A stretch of DNA of 64,000 nucleotides, taken from contig CAZULM010000022.1 in assembly GCA_964621185.1 (NCBI GenBank), positions 1 to 64,000 on the forward strand. The letters run 5' to 3'. The DNA comes from M3007 sp964621185 (GTDB lineage Bacteria > Bacteroidota > Bacteroidia > Chitinophagales > Saprospiraceae). Positions within the stretch are counted from its first letter, which is position 1. Each line of letters starts with the position of its first letter. The notes under the pieces are model-generated. The model made no database searches and was not told where the DNA came from. It saw only the letters and a program-made list of their open reading frames with translations. A program made the translations under genes and the position numbers. Shown piece after piece: positions 35,455 through 42,968 of this stretch.

Positions 35455-36096
35455 ATGAAAAATCAGCTGCTTGGCCTGCTTGTCACCATTGCCACTTTTC
35501 AGGCCGCACCCGCGCAACCTTTGCGAACTGTTCAAAGGGAAAAAGAACCCAAAATAATCGTTGCTGCCGATTTTGGCCTCCAATGGTTCAACATCCTCAC
35601 CCGTTTCAGCTCCTTTAAAATTGAGTACGCGGGCAGCCCATACAGGCATTTATGCCTGCACTTTAGCAGGATATTGTCGGGCTCCTCTGATGAATTCAAC
35701 TATAATTTTGGGTATAATCAATTGGCGCACAATGGAAGTTTTGAAATCGGCTTGGCTTCCAAATATTTTCCGCACGGTCGGTTTACGGGGCGAAAGTCGG
35801 GGTTTTATGTAGCTCCCGATGTCAGGTTTGGCGTGAGAAATTTTGTCAATTACGAATACGATTTTCAGACCGGGACGAACATTGAATACTCTTTTCGCCA
35901 TATCACAAGCAAATTGTTGTTTGCCTGGGGCGTACAGTGGCAGTTCGGCAAAAGGGTGGTTTTTGATTTGGGCGCGCCAATCGGCGTGGAATATTACCAG
36001 GTCAAGGACGAGCGCTATCCATACAACAACACCAGTATTTTCTCGAACCGGAACATCGTCATGCTGCCCGCCGTAATGATGGGATATGCCTTCTAA
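35455..36096 (+). CDS. Outer-membrane beta-barrel protein
   Basis: The 213-residue protein has a signal peptide (MKNQLLGLLVTIATFQAAPAQ). It continues with alternating amphipathic strands rich in aromatic residues and Gly (KIIVAADFGLQWFN, GLASKYFP, GFYVAPDVRFGVRNF) and ends AVMMGYAF, with a C-terminal Phe as in barrel proteins. It is likely a small outer-membrane barrel of about 8-10 strands. No family is recognised. ATG 35455 is taken, because the extension from 35401 has no export signal before it. The following lipoprotein gene overlaps its end, so they may form one unit. Confidence 0.75.
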   Translation: MKNQLLGLLVTIATFQAAPAQPLRTVQREKEPKIIVAADFGLQWFNILTRFSSFKIEYAGSPYRHLCLHFSRILSGSSDEFNYNFGYNQLAHNGSFEIGLASKYFPHGRFTGRKSGFYVAPDVRFGVRNFVNYEYDFQTGTNIEYSFRHITSKLLFAWGVQWQFGKRVVFDLGAPIGVEYYQVKDERYPYNNTSIFSNRNIVMLPAVMMGYAF

Positions 36097-36106
36097 ATAC
36101 AGACAA

Positions 36107-36583
36107 ATGGACAAAACTATGCGCCTTATCCTCGCCTTTGCACTGCTTGTTTCATCGATCGCCTGCAGCAAATACCAGCGGTATCCCTTGCCGTTGGACA
36201 GGCTGGAAAAGGTAGATGTGGATTATCTGCAGTATTATCTTGTTGACGCTGCACACCCTTTGACTAAAGTATGGCGCATGTCTGATTGTAAAATAGGGCC
36301 ACAAGAAATAGATTGCCGCCTTACAAAGCTGACTGCAAACGAAGCGGCAGAAATCTCCTTAGTCAGGGGCAATCGGGATGCCCGCGCCAGCAAAAACGAC
36401 GTTTTGTTTTATGCCGACCCGAGGTTTGCCCTTGCCCTTCAAGATACCGGCACACAAAAAATCCACACGGGGCAACTGGAAAAAATCGAGGTGTTTGAGC
36501 TCAACCACCTGAAAACCTATGGAACCCCATTGCTGTCGATCACCGGGTTTATTTGCCTGCTTTTCCTGCTCGCGAATGGCTGA
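36107..36583 (+). CDS. Putative lipoprotein with C-terminal membrane segment
   Basis: The 158-residue protein starts MDKTMRLILAFALLVSSIACSKYQ, a lipoprotein signal ending in a lipobox (SSIAC). The mature part has a short acidic N-terminus and a domain containing two further Cys residues, and ends with a hydrophobic helix, SITGFICLLFLLANG. A lipid anchor plus a C-terminal helix is unusual. No family is recognised. Start could be 36107 or 36119. It begins 11 bp after the barrel gene stop. A frame from 36086 also exists but overlaps the barrel gene and adds no signal. Confidence 0.6.
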   Translation: MDKTMRLILAFALLVSSIACSKYQRYPLPLDRLEKVDVDYLQYYLVDAAHPLTKVWRMSDCKIGPQEIDCRLTKLTANEAAEISLVRGNRDARASKNDVLFYADPRFALALQDTGTQKIHTGQLEKIEVFELNHLKTYGTPLLSITGFICLLFLLANG

Positions 36584-36648
36584 AACCCATTACATAAGAT
36601 AGATTTTGCTAAACATTCGTCGAAATGAACTGTTTGGTGCTCAAAATC

Positions 36649-36656
36649 TATCTTTG
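36649..36656 (+). promoter_or_regulatory. Candidate -7 element TATCTTTG at the ferredoxin start
   Basis: An 8/8 match to TAnnTTTG ends 6 bp before the ferredoxin ATG. If it is used, the transcript would begin at or next to the start codon. A TTTG at 36633-36636 is only 12 bp upstream, too close for a normal -33 box. Confidence 0.3.
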
Positions 36657-36662
36657 CCCCTT

Positions 36663-37004
36663 ATGGCGACAATCCGTTTTCAGTTTGAAGACAGCAGCAT
36701 ACCTGCTAAGACAGTTTCCGGCAATTTCCTCGACCTTTCTATTTTGGAAATCACGGAAGACAATGACGTGCACCTTAACCACAACTGCGGCGGGGTGTGC
36801 GCATGCTCCACCTGCCATGTTTACATCGAAAAGGGCGAGGACTTTTTGGAAGAAATATCCGATAAGGAAGAAGACTTCATCGACCGGGCCATAAATCCAA
36901 GGCTGGAGAGCCGCTTGGCCTGCCAATGCGTTATTTTGGAAGAATCTGCCGATATAACGGTGACTATCCCAGATCAAAAGCGCATCATCGGCCACGAGCA
37001 CTGA
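36663..37004 (+). CDS. fdx: 2Fe-2S ferredoxin
   Basis: The 113-residue protein has the adrenodoxin/ISC-type plant-like ferredoxin cysteines: Cys42, Cys48 and Cys51 in CGGVCACSTC (C-x5-C-x2-C) and Cys87 in LACQC. An acidic loop (EDFLEEISDKEEDF) follows, as in ISC ferredoxins. It carries one [2Fe-2S] cluster and donates electrons, probably to iron-sulfur assembly. ATG at 36663 is chosen; longer in-frame sequence is hydrophobic and not family-like. iscX begins 32 bp downstream. No isc core genes (iscS, iscU, hscA) are in the window. Confidence 0.93.
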   Translation: MATIRFQFEDSSIPAKTVSGNFLDLSILEITEDNDVHLNHNCGGVCACSTCHVYIEKGEDFLEEISDKEEDFIDRAINPRLESRLACQCVILEESADITVTIPDQKRIIGHEH

Positions 37005-37036
37005 TAACGGCAAACAAATCAACAGAAAGATCCTTT

Positions 37037-37285
37037 ATGGCTTTTCAAGACTTTGACAACATGCCCATTGATTGGGCCGACCACGAAGACATCGCCATGG
37101 CGCTGTACGAGCGCTTTGGCGACGACTTCGACGAGAGCAAGATTTACAGGATACGCTTCACCGAGCTGCTTCAATGGATATTGGAAATCCCGCACTTTGA
37201 AGGCAAACGGGAAGGCAGCAACGAAAGCCACCTGGAACAGATACAGGCAAAATGGGTTTACGAATGGAGGGCGAACAACAAATAA
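37037..37285 (+). CDS. iscX: Fe-S assembly protein IscX-like
   Basis: The 82-residue protein is a small acidic protein matching IscX: IDWADHEDIAMALYERFGDDFDESKIYRIRFTELLQWIL, then a conserved central HFEGKREGSNESHLEQIQAKW. E. coli IscX has the same helix pattern (W-x-D-x-x-x-I-x-x-AL-Y, then RFTDMHQWI). It is thought to bind the cysteine desulfurase and iron and to tune Fe-S assembly. It lies after a ferredoxin gene, as fdx-iscX does in gammaproteobacterial isc operons. It is somewhat longer than E. coli IscX (66 aa), because of the N-terminal segment and loop. The next gene starts within it. Confidence 0.85.
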   Translation: MAFQDFDNMPIDWADHEDIAMALYERFGDDFDESKIYRIRFTELLQWILEIPHFEGKREGSNESHLEQIQAKWVYEWRANNK

Positions 37286-37857
37286 AGGCCGTTGGCATCC
37301 CGCAAAACGTGGTTGCCGTGCTCAACCCCGACGCTCAGGTTGACGTGGAACTGGTGCACGTATTCGACAAAATGAAGGCCGTGAAAGCCTTTGTCTTCGA
37401 CGTTGACGGGGTGCTCACCAACAACGACCTGCTGGTGACGGAAGCCGGGGAACTGCTGCGCAGCATGAACGTGCGCGACGGCCAAGCCATAAAATGGGCC
37501 GCCGAGGCAGGCTATCCACTTTGCGTCATCACCGGTGGGCGTTCCGAGGGCGCAAAAAAACGGCTCACGGCCCTCGGCATCGAGGAATATTATTCCAACA
37601 TAAAGGACAAAGTCGTCGCCTTTCAATCCTTTATGCAAAGGACGGGCCTAAAATCAACAGAGGTTTGCTACATGGGCGACGACTTGCCCGACCTGCCAGT
37701 GCTGCGCAAAGTGGCGCTCTCTTGCTGCCCTGCCGATGCCGTTCCGGAGGTGAAAGCCGTTTGTGACTATATATCAAGCCTCAACGGGGGCGCAGGCTGC
37801 GTGCGGCAGATAATCGAATCCGTTATGAAACTACAAGGGAAATGGCCCAAATATTGA
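37252..37857 (+). CDS. KdsC-like HAD family phosphatase
   Basis: The 201-residue frame contains a HAD domain: FVFDVDGVLTNNDL (motif I, nucleophile Asp), SNVRDGQAIKWAAEAGYPLCVITGG (motif II), a downstream Lys, and CYMGDDLPDLPVL (motif III/IV). This is the short, cap-less KdsC type that removes phosphate from KDO-8-P in lipopolysaccharide core synthesis. The start is uncertain: ATG 37252 overlaps iscX by 34 bp, ATG 37264 gives 197 residues, and ATG 37372 (MKAVKAFVFD) gives the shortest family-like form. The ~40-residue N-terminal extension has sensible protein-like composition. No other KDO gene is present. Could be YrbI/CMP-KDO-related. It is followed by an unrelated lipoprotein gene. Confidence 0.8.
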   Translation: MGLRMEGEQQIKAVGIPQNVVAVLNPDAQVDVELVHVFDKMKAVKAFVFDVDGVLTNNDLLVTEAGELLRSMNVRDGQAIKWAAEAGYPLCVITGGRSEGAKKRLTALGIEEYYSNIKDKVVAFQSFMQRTGLKSTEVCYMGDDLPDLPVLRKVALSCCPADAVPEVKAVCDYISSLNGGAGCVRQIIESVMKLQGKWPKY

Positions 37858-37873
37858 CAACAAAGCACTTGAC

Positions 37874-38806
37874 ATGAGCCGATTCTTTTCCATTACAACT
37901 GCTTGCATTTTCATTTTTGCGACTCAAAATTGCGCGGACACTTCAACCCCAAAAAAAGTGCCCAGTGCCGACAGCCCAACGCCAGAGAACCCCACAGCGC
38001 TTTCCCTGCCGCCAGCCTTCAACGATTACTGGTATCAAGGCACGGCAGAATTGTGTGCCTATAAAGTGGAACAAGAGCGGTACGGGGAAATCCGCACAGC
38101 AGACCAAATCAATATTTTTGTCACCGAAGATTTTTCCAGGTCGAAACAGGTGAAGCTCGACAACGGCCCTGCGGCAGGCGAGGACAGGGTGCCGATACTG
38201 AAATTGAACACCTTGCGCCGCTTTGAGACCGGGATTTATGATTATTCACTGATGCAGTCCATATTCACCCCTGTTTCCGGCGCCCCGACACTCAAAACGA
38301 CGACCACGATACAGGATTGGTGCGGCCATGTGTTTATGCAGATGAACCTCGCCCCGGAAGGCTACAAGTCGCGGGTGTTCTCCTATTTTGAATCTGAAGG
38401 CGACCAGGCAACACTTTTGCCGCATGCGCTACTGGAAGACGAGCTTTGGACGCGACTCCGTATCAGCCCTTCCAACATCCCTACTGGCGACCAGAAGCTG
38501 GTGCCGTCGGCCTTGTATGCACGGCTCCGGCACAAACCTGTTGCAGTACAAAGCGCTGACATTCAAATAGATAAAAGGGTAGGGGAGAGCCTACTACGGG
38601 TCGAATACCCATCTGTTCGCAGAACCCTGGCCATTCGGTTTGAAACCGAGTTCCCGCACAAGATACTGGGTTGGGAGGAAACTGTAGAGGGCAGGCTGGC
38701 CAGCAAGGGCACGCTGGTTTCTACCAGAAAAAGCGCCTATTGGGCAGCGCATGGCAACGAGCACGCCCCTTTGCGCGATTCCCTGAAAATTGGCCACAGG
38801 CACTAG
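37874..38806 (+). CDS. Lipoprotein of unknown function
   Basis: The 310-residue protein has a signal peptide ending in a lipobox-like FATQNC. The mature part starts with a short Pro/Ser/Thr linker, followed by one domain with conserved YWYQGTAELCAYKVEQERYGEIR, VTEDFSRSKQVKLDN, PILKLNTLRRFETGIYDYSLMQS, a DWCGHVF segment and a KILGWEETVEGR strand. I recognise no catalytic motif. It is likely an outer- or inner-membrane-anchored lipoprotein. Its TAG stop overlaps the ftsY stop on the other strand (38803-38806). Confidence 0.75.
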   Translation: MSRFFSITTACIFIFATQNCADTSTPKKVPSADSPTPENPTALSLPPAFNDYWYQGTAELCAYKVEQERYGEIRTADQINIFVTEDFSRSKQVKLDNGPAAGEDRVPILKLNTLRRFETGIYDYSLMQSIFTPVSGAPTLKTTTTIQDWCGHVFMQMNLAPEGYKSRVFSYFESEGDQATLLPHALLEDELWTRLRISPSNIPTGDQKLVPSALYARLRHKPVAVQSADIQIDKRVGESLLRVEYPSVRRTLAIRFETEFPHKILGWEETVEGRLASKGTLVSTRKSAYWAAHGNEHAPLRDSLKIGHRH

Positions 38807-39771
38807 CCCAGTTCCTTGCCTCCAAAAAGTGTTTCCACGAATGCTTTTTTGTTGAAAATCTGCAGCTTGTCAATGCTTTCCCCAACACCGATGTAGCGGA
38901 TGGGTATCTTGAACTGGTCGCTGATGCTGATGGCAACGCCGCCTTTGGCGGTGCCGTCCAATTTGGTCAGCGCCAGGCAGGTGATGGGGGCCACTTCTGT
39001 GAAGTGCTTGGCTTGCTCTTGGGCATTTTGGCCGGTACTGGCATCCAGCACCAGGAGCACGTCGTGGGGCGCCCCAGGCAGGTTTTTTTCGATCGAGCGG
39101 TGTATTTTCCCCAATTCGGCCATCAAGTGGCTTTTGTTGTGCAAGCGCCCAGCAGTGTCAATAATAGCAATATCACAGTTGTTTTGCAGGGCAAAAGCAG
39201 TTGTTTCAAAGGCTACTGCGGCAGGATCGGCATTCATGCCCTTTGAATAGAATTCACAGCCAACCCGGTCAGCCCATATTTTGAGCTGATCTACCGCCGC
39301 GGCCCGAAATGTATCGGCAGCTCCTAAAACAACTTTGTACCCGGCGTTTTTATACTGATGCGCCAATTTTCCGATGGTGGTTGTTTTGCCAACACCGTTC
39401 ACGCCTATTACGAGCAGCACATAGGGCTTCTTGCCACTGGGTACAGAATAGTCGTCAAGGTCTTCGGTATTGTTTTCTGCGAGCAATTCTACGATTTCGT
39501 CCCGCAAGATGGCGTTCAGTTCGGCAGTGTTCAAATATTTGTCCTTAGCAATACGCCCTTCAATCCGCTCAATGATTTTTACGGTTGTGTCAAGCCCTAC
39601 ATCACTGGAAATCAATACGTTTTCCAATTCGTCCAGCACTTCCACGTCAACGGTGCTTTTGCCTGCCACGGCGCGGTTGAGCTTGCCAAAAAAGCCCTCC
39701 TTGGTTTTTTCAAGGCCCTTGTCCAGGTCTTCCTTCTTGTCTTTGCTGAAAAATTTGTCAAAAAATCCCAT
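38803..39771 (-). CDS. ftsY: Signal recognition particle receptor FtsY
   Basis: The 322-residue protein is the membrane-docking GTPase of co-translational targeting. A short N-domain (residues 1-110; EDLDKGLEKTKEGFFGKL, then DELENVLISSDVGLDTTVKII) is followed by the GTPase domain with P-loop GVNGVGKTTTIGKLA (123-137), ADTFRAAAVDQLK, DTAGRLHN (G3), and TKLDGTAKGG (G4/G5). The acidic A-domain found in E. coli is missing, which is normal in Bacteroidota. Start MGFFDKFFSKDKKED at 39769-39771 is canonical. The gene ends by sharing stop-codon bases with the convergent lipoprotein gene. Confidence 0.97.
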   Translation of the reverse strand: MGFFDKFFSKDKKEDLDKGLEKTKEGFFGKLNRAVAGKSTVDVEVLDELENVLISSDVGLDTTVKIIERIEGRIAKDKYLNTAELNAILRDEIVELLAENNTEDLDDYSVPSGKKPYVLLVIGVNGVGKTTTIGKLAHQYKNAGYKVVLGAADTFRAAAVDQLKIWADRVGCEFYSKGMNADPAAVAFETTAFALQNNCDIAIIDTAGRLHNKSHLMAELGKIHRSIEKNLPGAPHDVLLVLDASTGQNAQEQAKHFTEVAPITCLALTKLDGTAKGGVAISISDQFKIPIRYIGVGESIDKLQIFNKKAFVETLFGGKELG

Positions 39772-39792
39772 AATATTTGAGTTGTATTTTTC

Positions 39793-39968
39793 AACACATA
39801 GGCACATAGGGGCATAGAACACATAGTAAACTCTGATTAAAGTGATTGTATGATTTGAGTGATTAAAAACATTTGATTTTCAAATGATTATGCGATCACT
39901 AATTTCACAACCACTTTGTGTTGACTATAGAAATCTATGTGTTCTATGTCCCTATGTGCCTATGTGTT
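39793..39968. repeat. Inverted-repeat element with 34-bp arms
   Basis: The left arm (39793-39826, starting aacacataggcacatag) and right arm (39935-39968) are inverted copies differing at one base over 34 bp. They flank 108 bp with no open frame, which itself contains a palindrome, catttgattttcaaatg (39870-39886). The element fills the space between ftsY and the LytTR gene. Related arms occur at 42906-42964 and, in short form, at 13844-13870. This is MITE-like in form, but there is no transposase or clear target duplication. Confidence 0.65.
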
Positions 39969-39981
39969 GAAAAAGAATCTG

Positions 39982-40749
39982 TTAAATCTCGCCGTGTGTT
40001 TTCCGCACCGCTTCCATCAGGTTGGCCTTTTTTCGCCGCGACACTTCAATGTTGTCACCATTGTCCATCACCAAATACCCGCCTTCGCCTTTGACGTAGG
40101 TTTTCATAAAATTCATGTTCACGATATGTTTTTTGTGTACGCGGACAAAATTGAAAGACGTCAGGGTGTCTTCATAGGCCTTGATGGTACGGCTGGCAGT
40201 GATGCGGGTGCCGCCATTCAACAGGAAATGCGTGTAATTGTCTGCTGCTTCCAGTCGAACGATATCTCCCAGGCGTACGAAGTGAACGCCGTCCATAGCT
40301 GAAATGCCTATTTTTTCGAAGGCATTGGGCGCATTGGGGTTATACGTTTGCTGTAATATTTCAAGGCGCTCCTTCGTGTCGGAATTTTTGTGCCGGATGC
40401 GGCTCACGGCGCGCATCAGCTCTTCCCTTTCAATTGGCTTTGTCACATAATCAATCGCCGCAAACTCAAAGGCGCGCAAGGCATATTTGTCGAAAGCGGT
40501 GACAAATATTATGTCGAAAGGCACTTCTTCCAATTGTTGGAGGCTTTGAAACACCAGTCCGTCTGGCAAGCTGATGTCCAGGAATGCGACATCGAACTTG
40601 TTGCTCGGGTCGTCGGCAAGGCGGAGCAGGTCTTCGTTGCTGCCACCGGTAGCCACAACTTCTACATCTGGACAGTATAGTCGGAGGAAGTTCAAGAGGT
40701 TTTCCAAGCCTTCCGGCTCGTCTTCAATTATCAATGCACGTGTCAACAT
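39982..40749 (-). CDS. LytTR family response regulator
   Basis: The 255-residue protein has an N-terminal receiver domain with acidic pocket E9-D10-E11 (ALIIEDEPEG), phosphoacceptor Asp58 in VAFLDISLPDG, a Thr in VTAFDKYALRAF and Lys in YVTKPIERE. A LytTR DNA-binding domain (about 150-250) follows: RLGDIVRLEAADNYTHFLL and FVRVHKKHIVNMNFMKTYV. It should bind DNA after phosphorylation by a histidine kinase, which is not adjacent. The target is unknown. It is downstream of the LysM transglycosylase gene in the same direction, but a terminator at 40802-40842 separates them. Confidence 0.95.
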   Translation of the reverse strand: MLTRALIIEDEPEGLENLLNFLRLYCPDVEVVATGGSNEDLLRLADDPSNKFDVAFLDISLPDGLVFQSLQQLEEVPFDIIFVTAFDKYALRAFEFAAIDYVTKPIEREELMRAVSRIRHKNSDTKERLEILQQTYNPNAPNAFEKIGISAMDGVHFVRLGDIVRLEAADNYTHFLLNGGTRITASRTIKAYEDTLTSFNFVRVHKKHIVNMNFMKTYVKGEGGYLVMDNGDNIEVSRRKKANLMEAVRKTHGEI

Positions 40750-40801
40750 GGGAGGATAGATGTTTGTTTAATCGTTCCGCAAAAGTCGGTTTTTCTGGAA
40801 T

Positions 40802-40842
40802 GAAAAAAGGCCCGAAGGAAAAATTCCCTGGAGCCTTTTTTC
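40802..40842 (-). terminator. Rho-independent terminator after the lytic transglycosylase gene
   Basis: An inverted repeat (gaaaaaaggc 40802-40811 / gccttttttc 40833-40842) with an inner stem (ggaa/ttcc) gives a GC-containing stem. On the minus strand it is followed by six T residues. It sits 21 bp downstream of the transglycosylase stop (40863). Confidence 0.75.
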
Positions 40843-40862
40843 GTTCAGGTGGCAAGTTGTGT

Positions 40863-42353
40863 TCAGAACTCCCTGATTTTCAAGCGCATACCAAATTTTA
40901 CATCACTGCAATTATTGTATTTGCGCAGGCTTTCAACAGAAGTGGAATACTGTCGTGCGATGTCTTCCAGCGATTCGTTGCGCTTTACCGTATGGAATTG
41001 GTATTGCTTGATACGTGGGGTTTCAGGCTCGCTGGGCAACGCAGAAGTTTGTTTGCTGCCAGCGCCGGAACTTGCGCCGTTGCTTTTGGAGCCTGTCGAG
41101 CTTTGGATTTTCACAGCTCCGCCCGGCGCTTCAATCCTGATAGCGGCGTGTTTCTGCACATATACTGGGCGGATGAGCTTTAACGATTGGCCGGGGTAGA
41201 GGTAATTGCCTTCGAGGTTGTTCCAGCATTTGATATGCTCCCCGCACATGCCAAGGCGGTTGGCCAGATCATCGACGCTTATAGTTTCGCGCAAGTTGAC
41301 GGTGCTTTGCCAGTAGCGGCCATCGCCAACATCCGGGCTGGTGTAGTTTTCCGGGTTTTCGAGTTTGTAATTACGCGCGCTGCTGACGGTGTTCAGGTAG
41401 CGCACAAAAGCTGGCATCACGCGCTTGGGGACGACCACGTAATGCCCTTCGCTTGTGGGCGGCACGTAATCGCGCTTAAAGCCAGGGTTCAGCTCCTTTA
41501 TGACCTGATAGGAAATGCCCGTGGCATCAGCGATGTCGCGGAACGAAATGCCTTCATACACATTGATATAGTCCGTCAGTTGCTCGTCCAAATCTGGGTT
41601 GACCGGGTCTAGCCCGTGCATTTGGAAGAAGTTGCAGATATAGCTGGCAGCGATGAATGCAGGCACATAATTGCGGGTTTCTTGGGGTAGGTAGGGTTGC
41701 AATTTCCAGAAATTGCGGCTCCCGGAGCGGCGGATAGCGCTGTTCACGCGTCCTTGGCCGCTGTTGTAGGCAGCCAGCGCCAATGCCCAGTCATCAAACA
41801 TCTTGTACAGGTCGCGGAGGTGCCGGGCAGCAGCGTCGGTGCTTTTTACCGGGTTGCTGCGGTCTTCCACCGCGCTGTTTGTGCGCAATCCATATTCGCC
41901 TCCCGTAGAAGGCATAAACTGCCAAAGCCCGGTAGCGCCGACCCTTGAAACCGCCTTAGCGTTCAAGGCCGATTCAACGACAGAGAGGTATTTCAAGTCG
42001 AGCGGCAGGCCGTACTCCTTTAATTTTTCTTCAAACAGCGGGAAATAGGTGAGTCTTTTGCCCAGCATTATCCTCGCTTTTTCGGTTTTCAGCTGCGTAT
42101 ATGTTTTTATGTAGCCTTTCACGACTGCATCGACCCTTACGTCGAGGCAGCTCGGGAGGGTGGACAACCTTTCTCTCAATTCTGCGTCAGTTAAGGCATA
42201 GGCAGTGCCGCCTTTGGCAACGAGTTCGTCAGAAGTGTCGGCTGGGTCTTCTAAGTCGGAAATTTGGCCTTCTTCTTGTGAAAAAATGGGGAAACTGAAA
42301 AGGGTAAGGGCAATCGCAAAACAAAACCGAGCGGCATTAAATTTAATCTGCAT
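40863..42353 (-). CDS. LysM lytic transglycosylase (MltD-like)
   Basis: The 496-residue protein has a signal peptide (MQIKFNAARFCFAIALTLFSFPIFSQ). An SLT-type catalytic domain (about 100-250) carries the catalytic Glu in VVESALN, followed by VGATGLWQFMPSTGGEYGL and ALAAYNSGQGRVNSAI. Three LysM-like repeats follow: the first in ISFRDIADATGISYQVIKEL, then ISVDDLANRLGMCGEHIKCW, and NESLEDIARQYSTSVESLRK near the end. A Ser/Gly-rich linker separates the last two. It cleaves peptidoglycan to 1,6-anhydro products in the periplasm. It is longer than E. coli MltD (about 450). A terminator follows the gene. Confidence 0.94.
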   Translation of the reverse strand: MQIKFNAARFCFAIALTLFSFPIFSQEEGQISDLEDPADTSDELVAKGGTAYALTDAELRERLSTLPSCLDVRVDAVVKGYIKTYTQLKTEKARIMLGKRLTYFPLFEEKLKEYGLPLDLKYLSVVESALNAKAVSRVGATGLWQFMPSTGGEYGLRTNSAVEDRSNPVKSTDAAARHLRDLYKMFDDWALALAAYNSGQGRVNSAIRRSGSRNFWKLQPYLPQETRNYVPAFIAASYICNFFQMHGLDPVNPDLDEQLTDYINVYEGISFRDIADATGISYQVIKELNPGFKRDYVPPTSEGHYVVVPKRVMPAFVRYLNTVSSARNYKLENPENYTSPDVGDGRYWQSTVNLRETISVDDLANRLGMCGEHIKCWNNLEGNYLYPGQSLKLIRPVYVQKHAAIRIEAPGGAVKIQSSTGSKSNGASSGAGSKQTSALPSEPETPRIKQYQFHTVKRNESLEDIARQYSTSVESLRKYNNCSDVKFGMRLKIREF

Positions 42354-42660
42354 TGGTGTGAAGGATTTTCAAGCGTAAACAAGGAAGATTGCGCGGCGGC
42401 AACAGTCGTTAAAAATGAGCCAGACATCAATGATTTGGGAACAAAGCGAACAAAACGATTAATTCCGAAGAATATTCTGTCGAAACAAAAATGTTAAAGG
42501 CTTGATCGGAATTGGAAAGGAGCGCAAAAATCCAGTTTTCAGAACAAATGGAAAAACCTTTTCTGTTAAAGTTTTGGATTTTTGCCGCAAGAAGGAATTT
42601 TCAGGACAAAATCCCTGTTTTTTATAACTTTGTACCTGATATTCAGTAAGTAGCGAAATT
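42354..42660. other. 307-bp intergenic region between divergent genes
   Basis: This AT-rich stretch separates the lytic transglycosylase (minus) and the PspC-like gene (plus). I find no open frame that looks coding, no tRNA-like fold and no long repeat. Its right end has a -7-like TAACTTTG (42625-42632). The left part could hold the transglycosylase promoter, though no TAnnTTTG match was found there. Confidence 0.5.
42625..42632 (+). promoter_or_regulatory. Candidate -7 element TAACTTTG for the PspC-like gene
   Basis: An 8/8 match to TAnnTTTG lies 28 bp before the start codon. A TTTC about 22 bp upstream is a weak -33 candidate. Confidence 0.4.
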
Positions 42661-42882
42661 ATGCTCCAAAATTGGCTCAAAGACATGGTTGAACGTCACG
42701 CCTTCGGCGTGTGCCAACAGTTGGGCGAGCGCATGCGCATCGCGCCGGTAGAAGTACGCAAGTATTTCATTTACACATCCTTTATAGGCATGGGGTCTCC
42801 TTTGATCATCTACCTTTTTTTCGCTTTTTGGTTCAACATGCGCCGGTATGTGCGCCGGGGCAGCAGTGTGCTGTACGAATAG
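42661..42882 (+). CDS. Small PspC-like membrane protein
   Basis: The 73-residue protein looks like a PspC domain alone: the motif FGVCQQLGERMRIAPVEVRKYF corresponds to the usual GVCAGLAEYLGID...VR segment, and is followed by one membrane helix (GSPLIIYLFFAFWFN) and a short basic tail. PspC proteins sense envelope stress with partners; nothing more can be said here. It stands alone, with a -7-like element upstream and a hairpin downstream. I regard it as a real gene. Confidence 0.7.
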   Translation: MLQNWLKDMVERHAFGVCQQLGERMRIAPVEVRKYFIYTSFIGMGSPLIIYLFFAFWFNMRRYVRRGSSVLYE

Positions 42883-42905
42883 CGGCAGGGTAGGGGAGCG
42901 GCTTG

Positions 42906-42964
42906 TTTTTTAACACATAGGCACATATGTGTTCTATGTCCCTATGTGCCTATGTGTTAAAAAA
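42906..42964. terminator. Bidirectional hairpin of the aacacatag repeat family
   Basis: A perfect 22-bp stem (42906-42927 / 42943-42964), with T runs on both strands and a 15-nt loop, lies between two convergent genes (PspC-like stop 42882, decarboxylase stop 42969). Its right half (42926-42958) equals 33 of 34 bases of the right arm at 39935-39968. So it may be a shortened copy of that element working as a terminator in both directions. Confidence 0.65.
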
Positions 42965-42968
42965 GCAA

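Noticed and set aside
39793..39968. Insertion sequence
   Set aside because: Has inverted arms but no transposase frame and no obvious target duplication; kept only as a repeat element.
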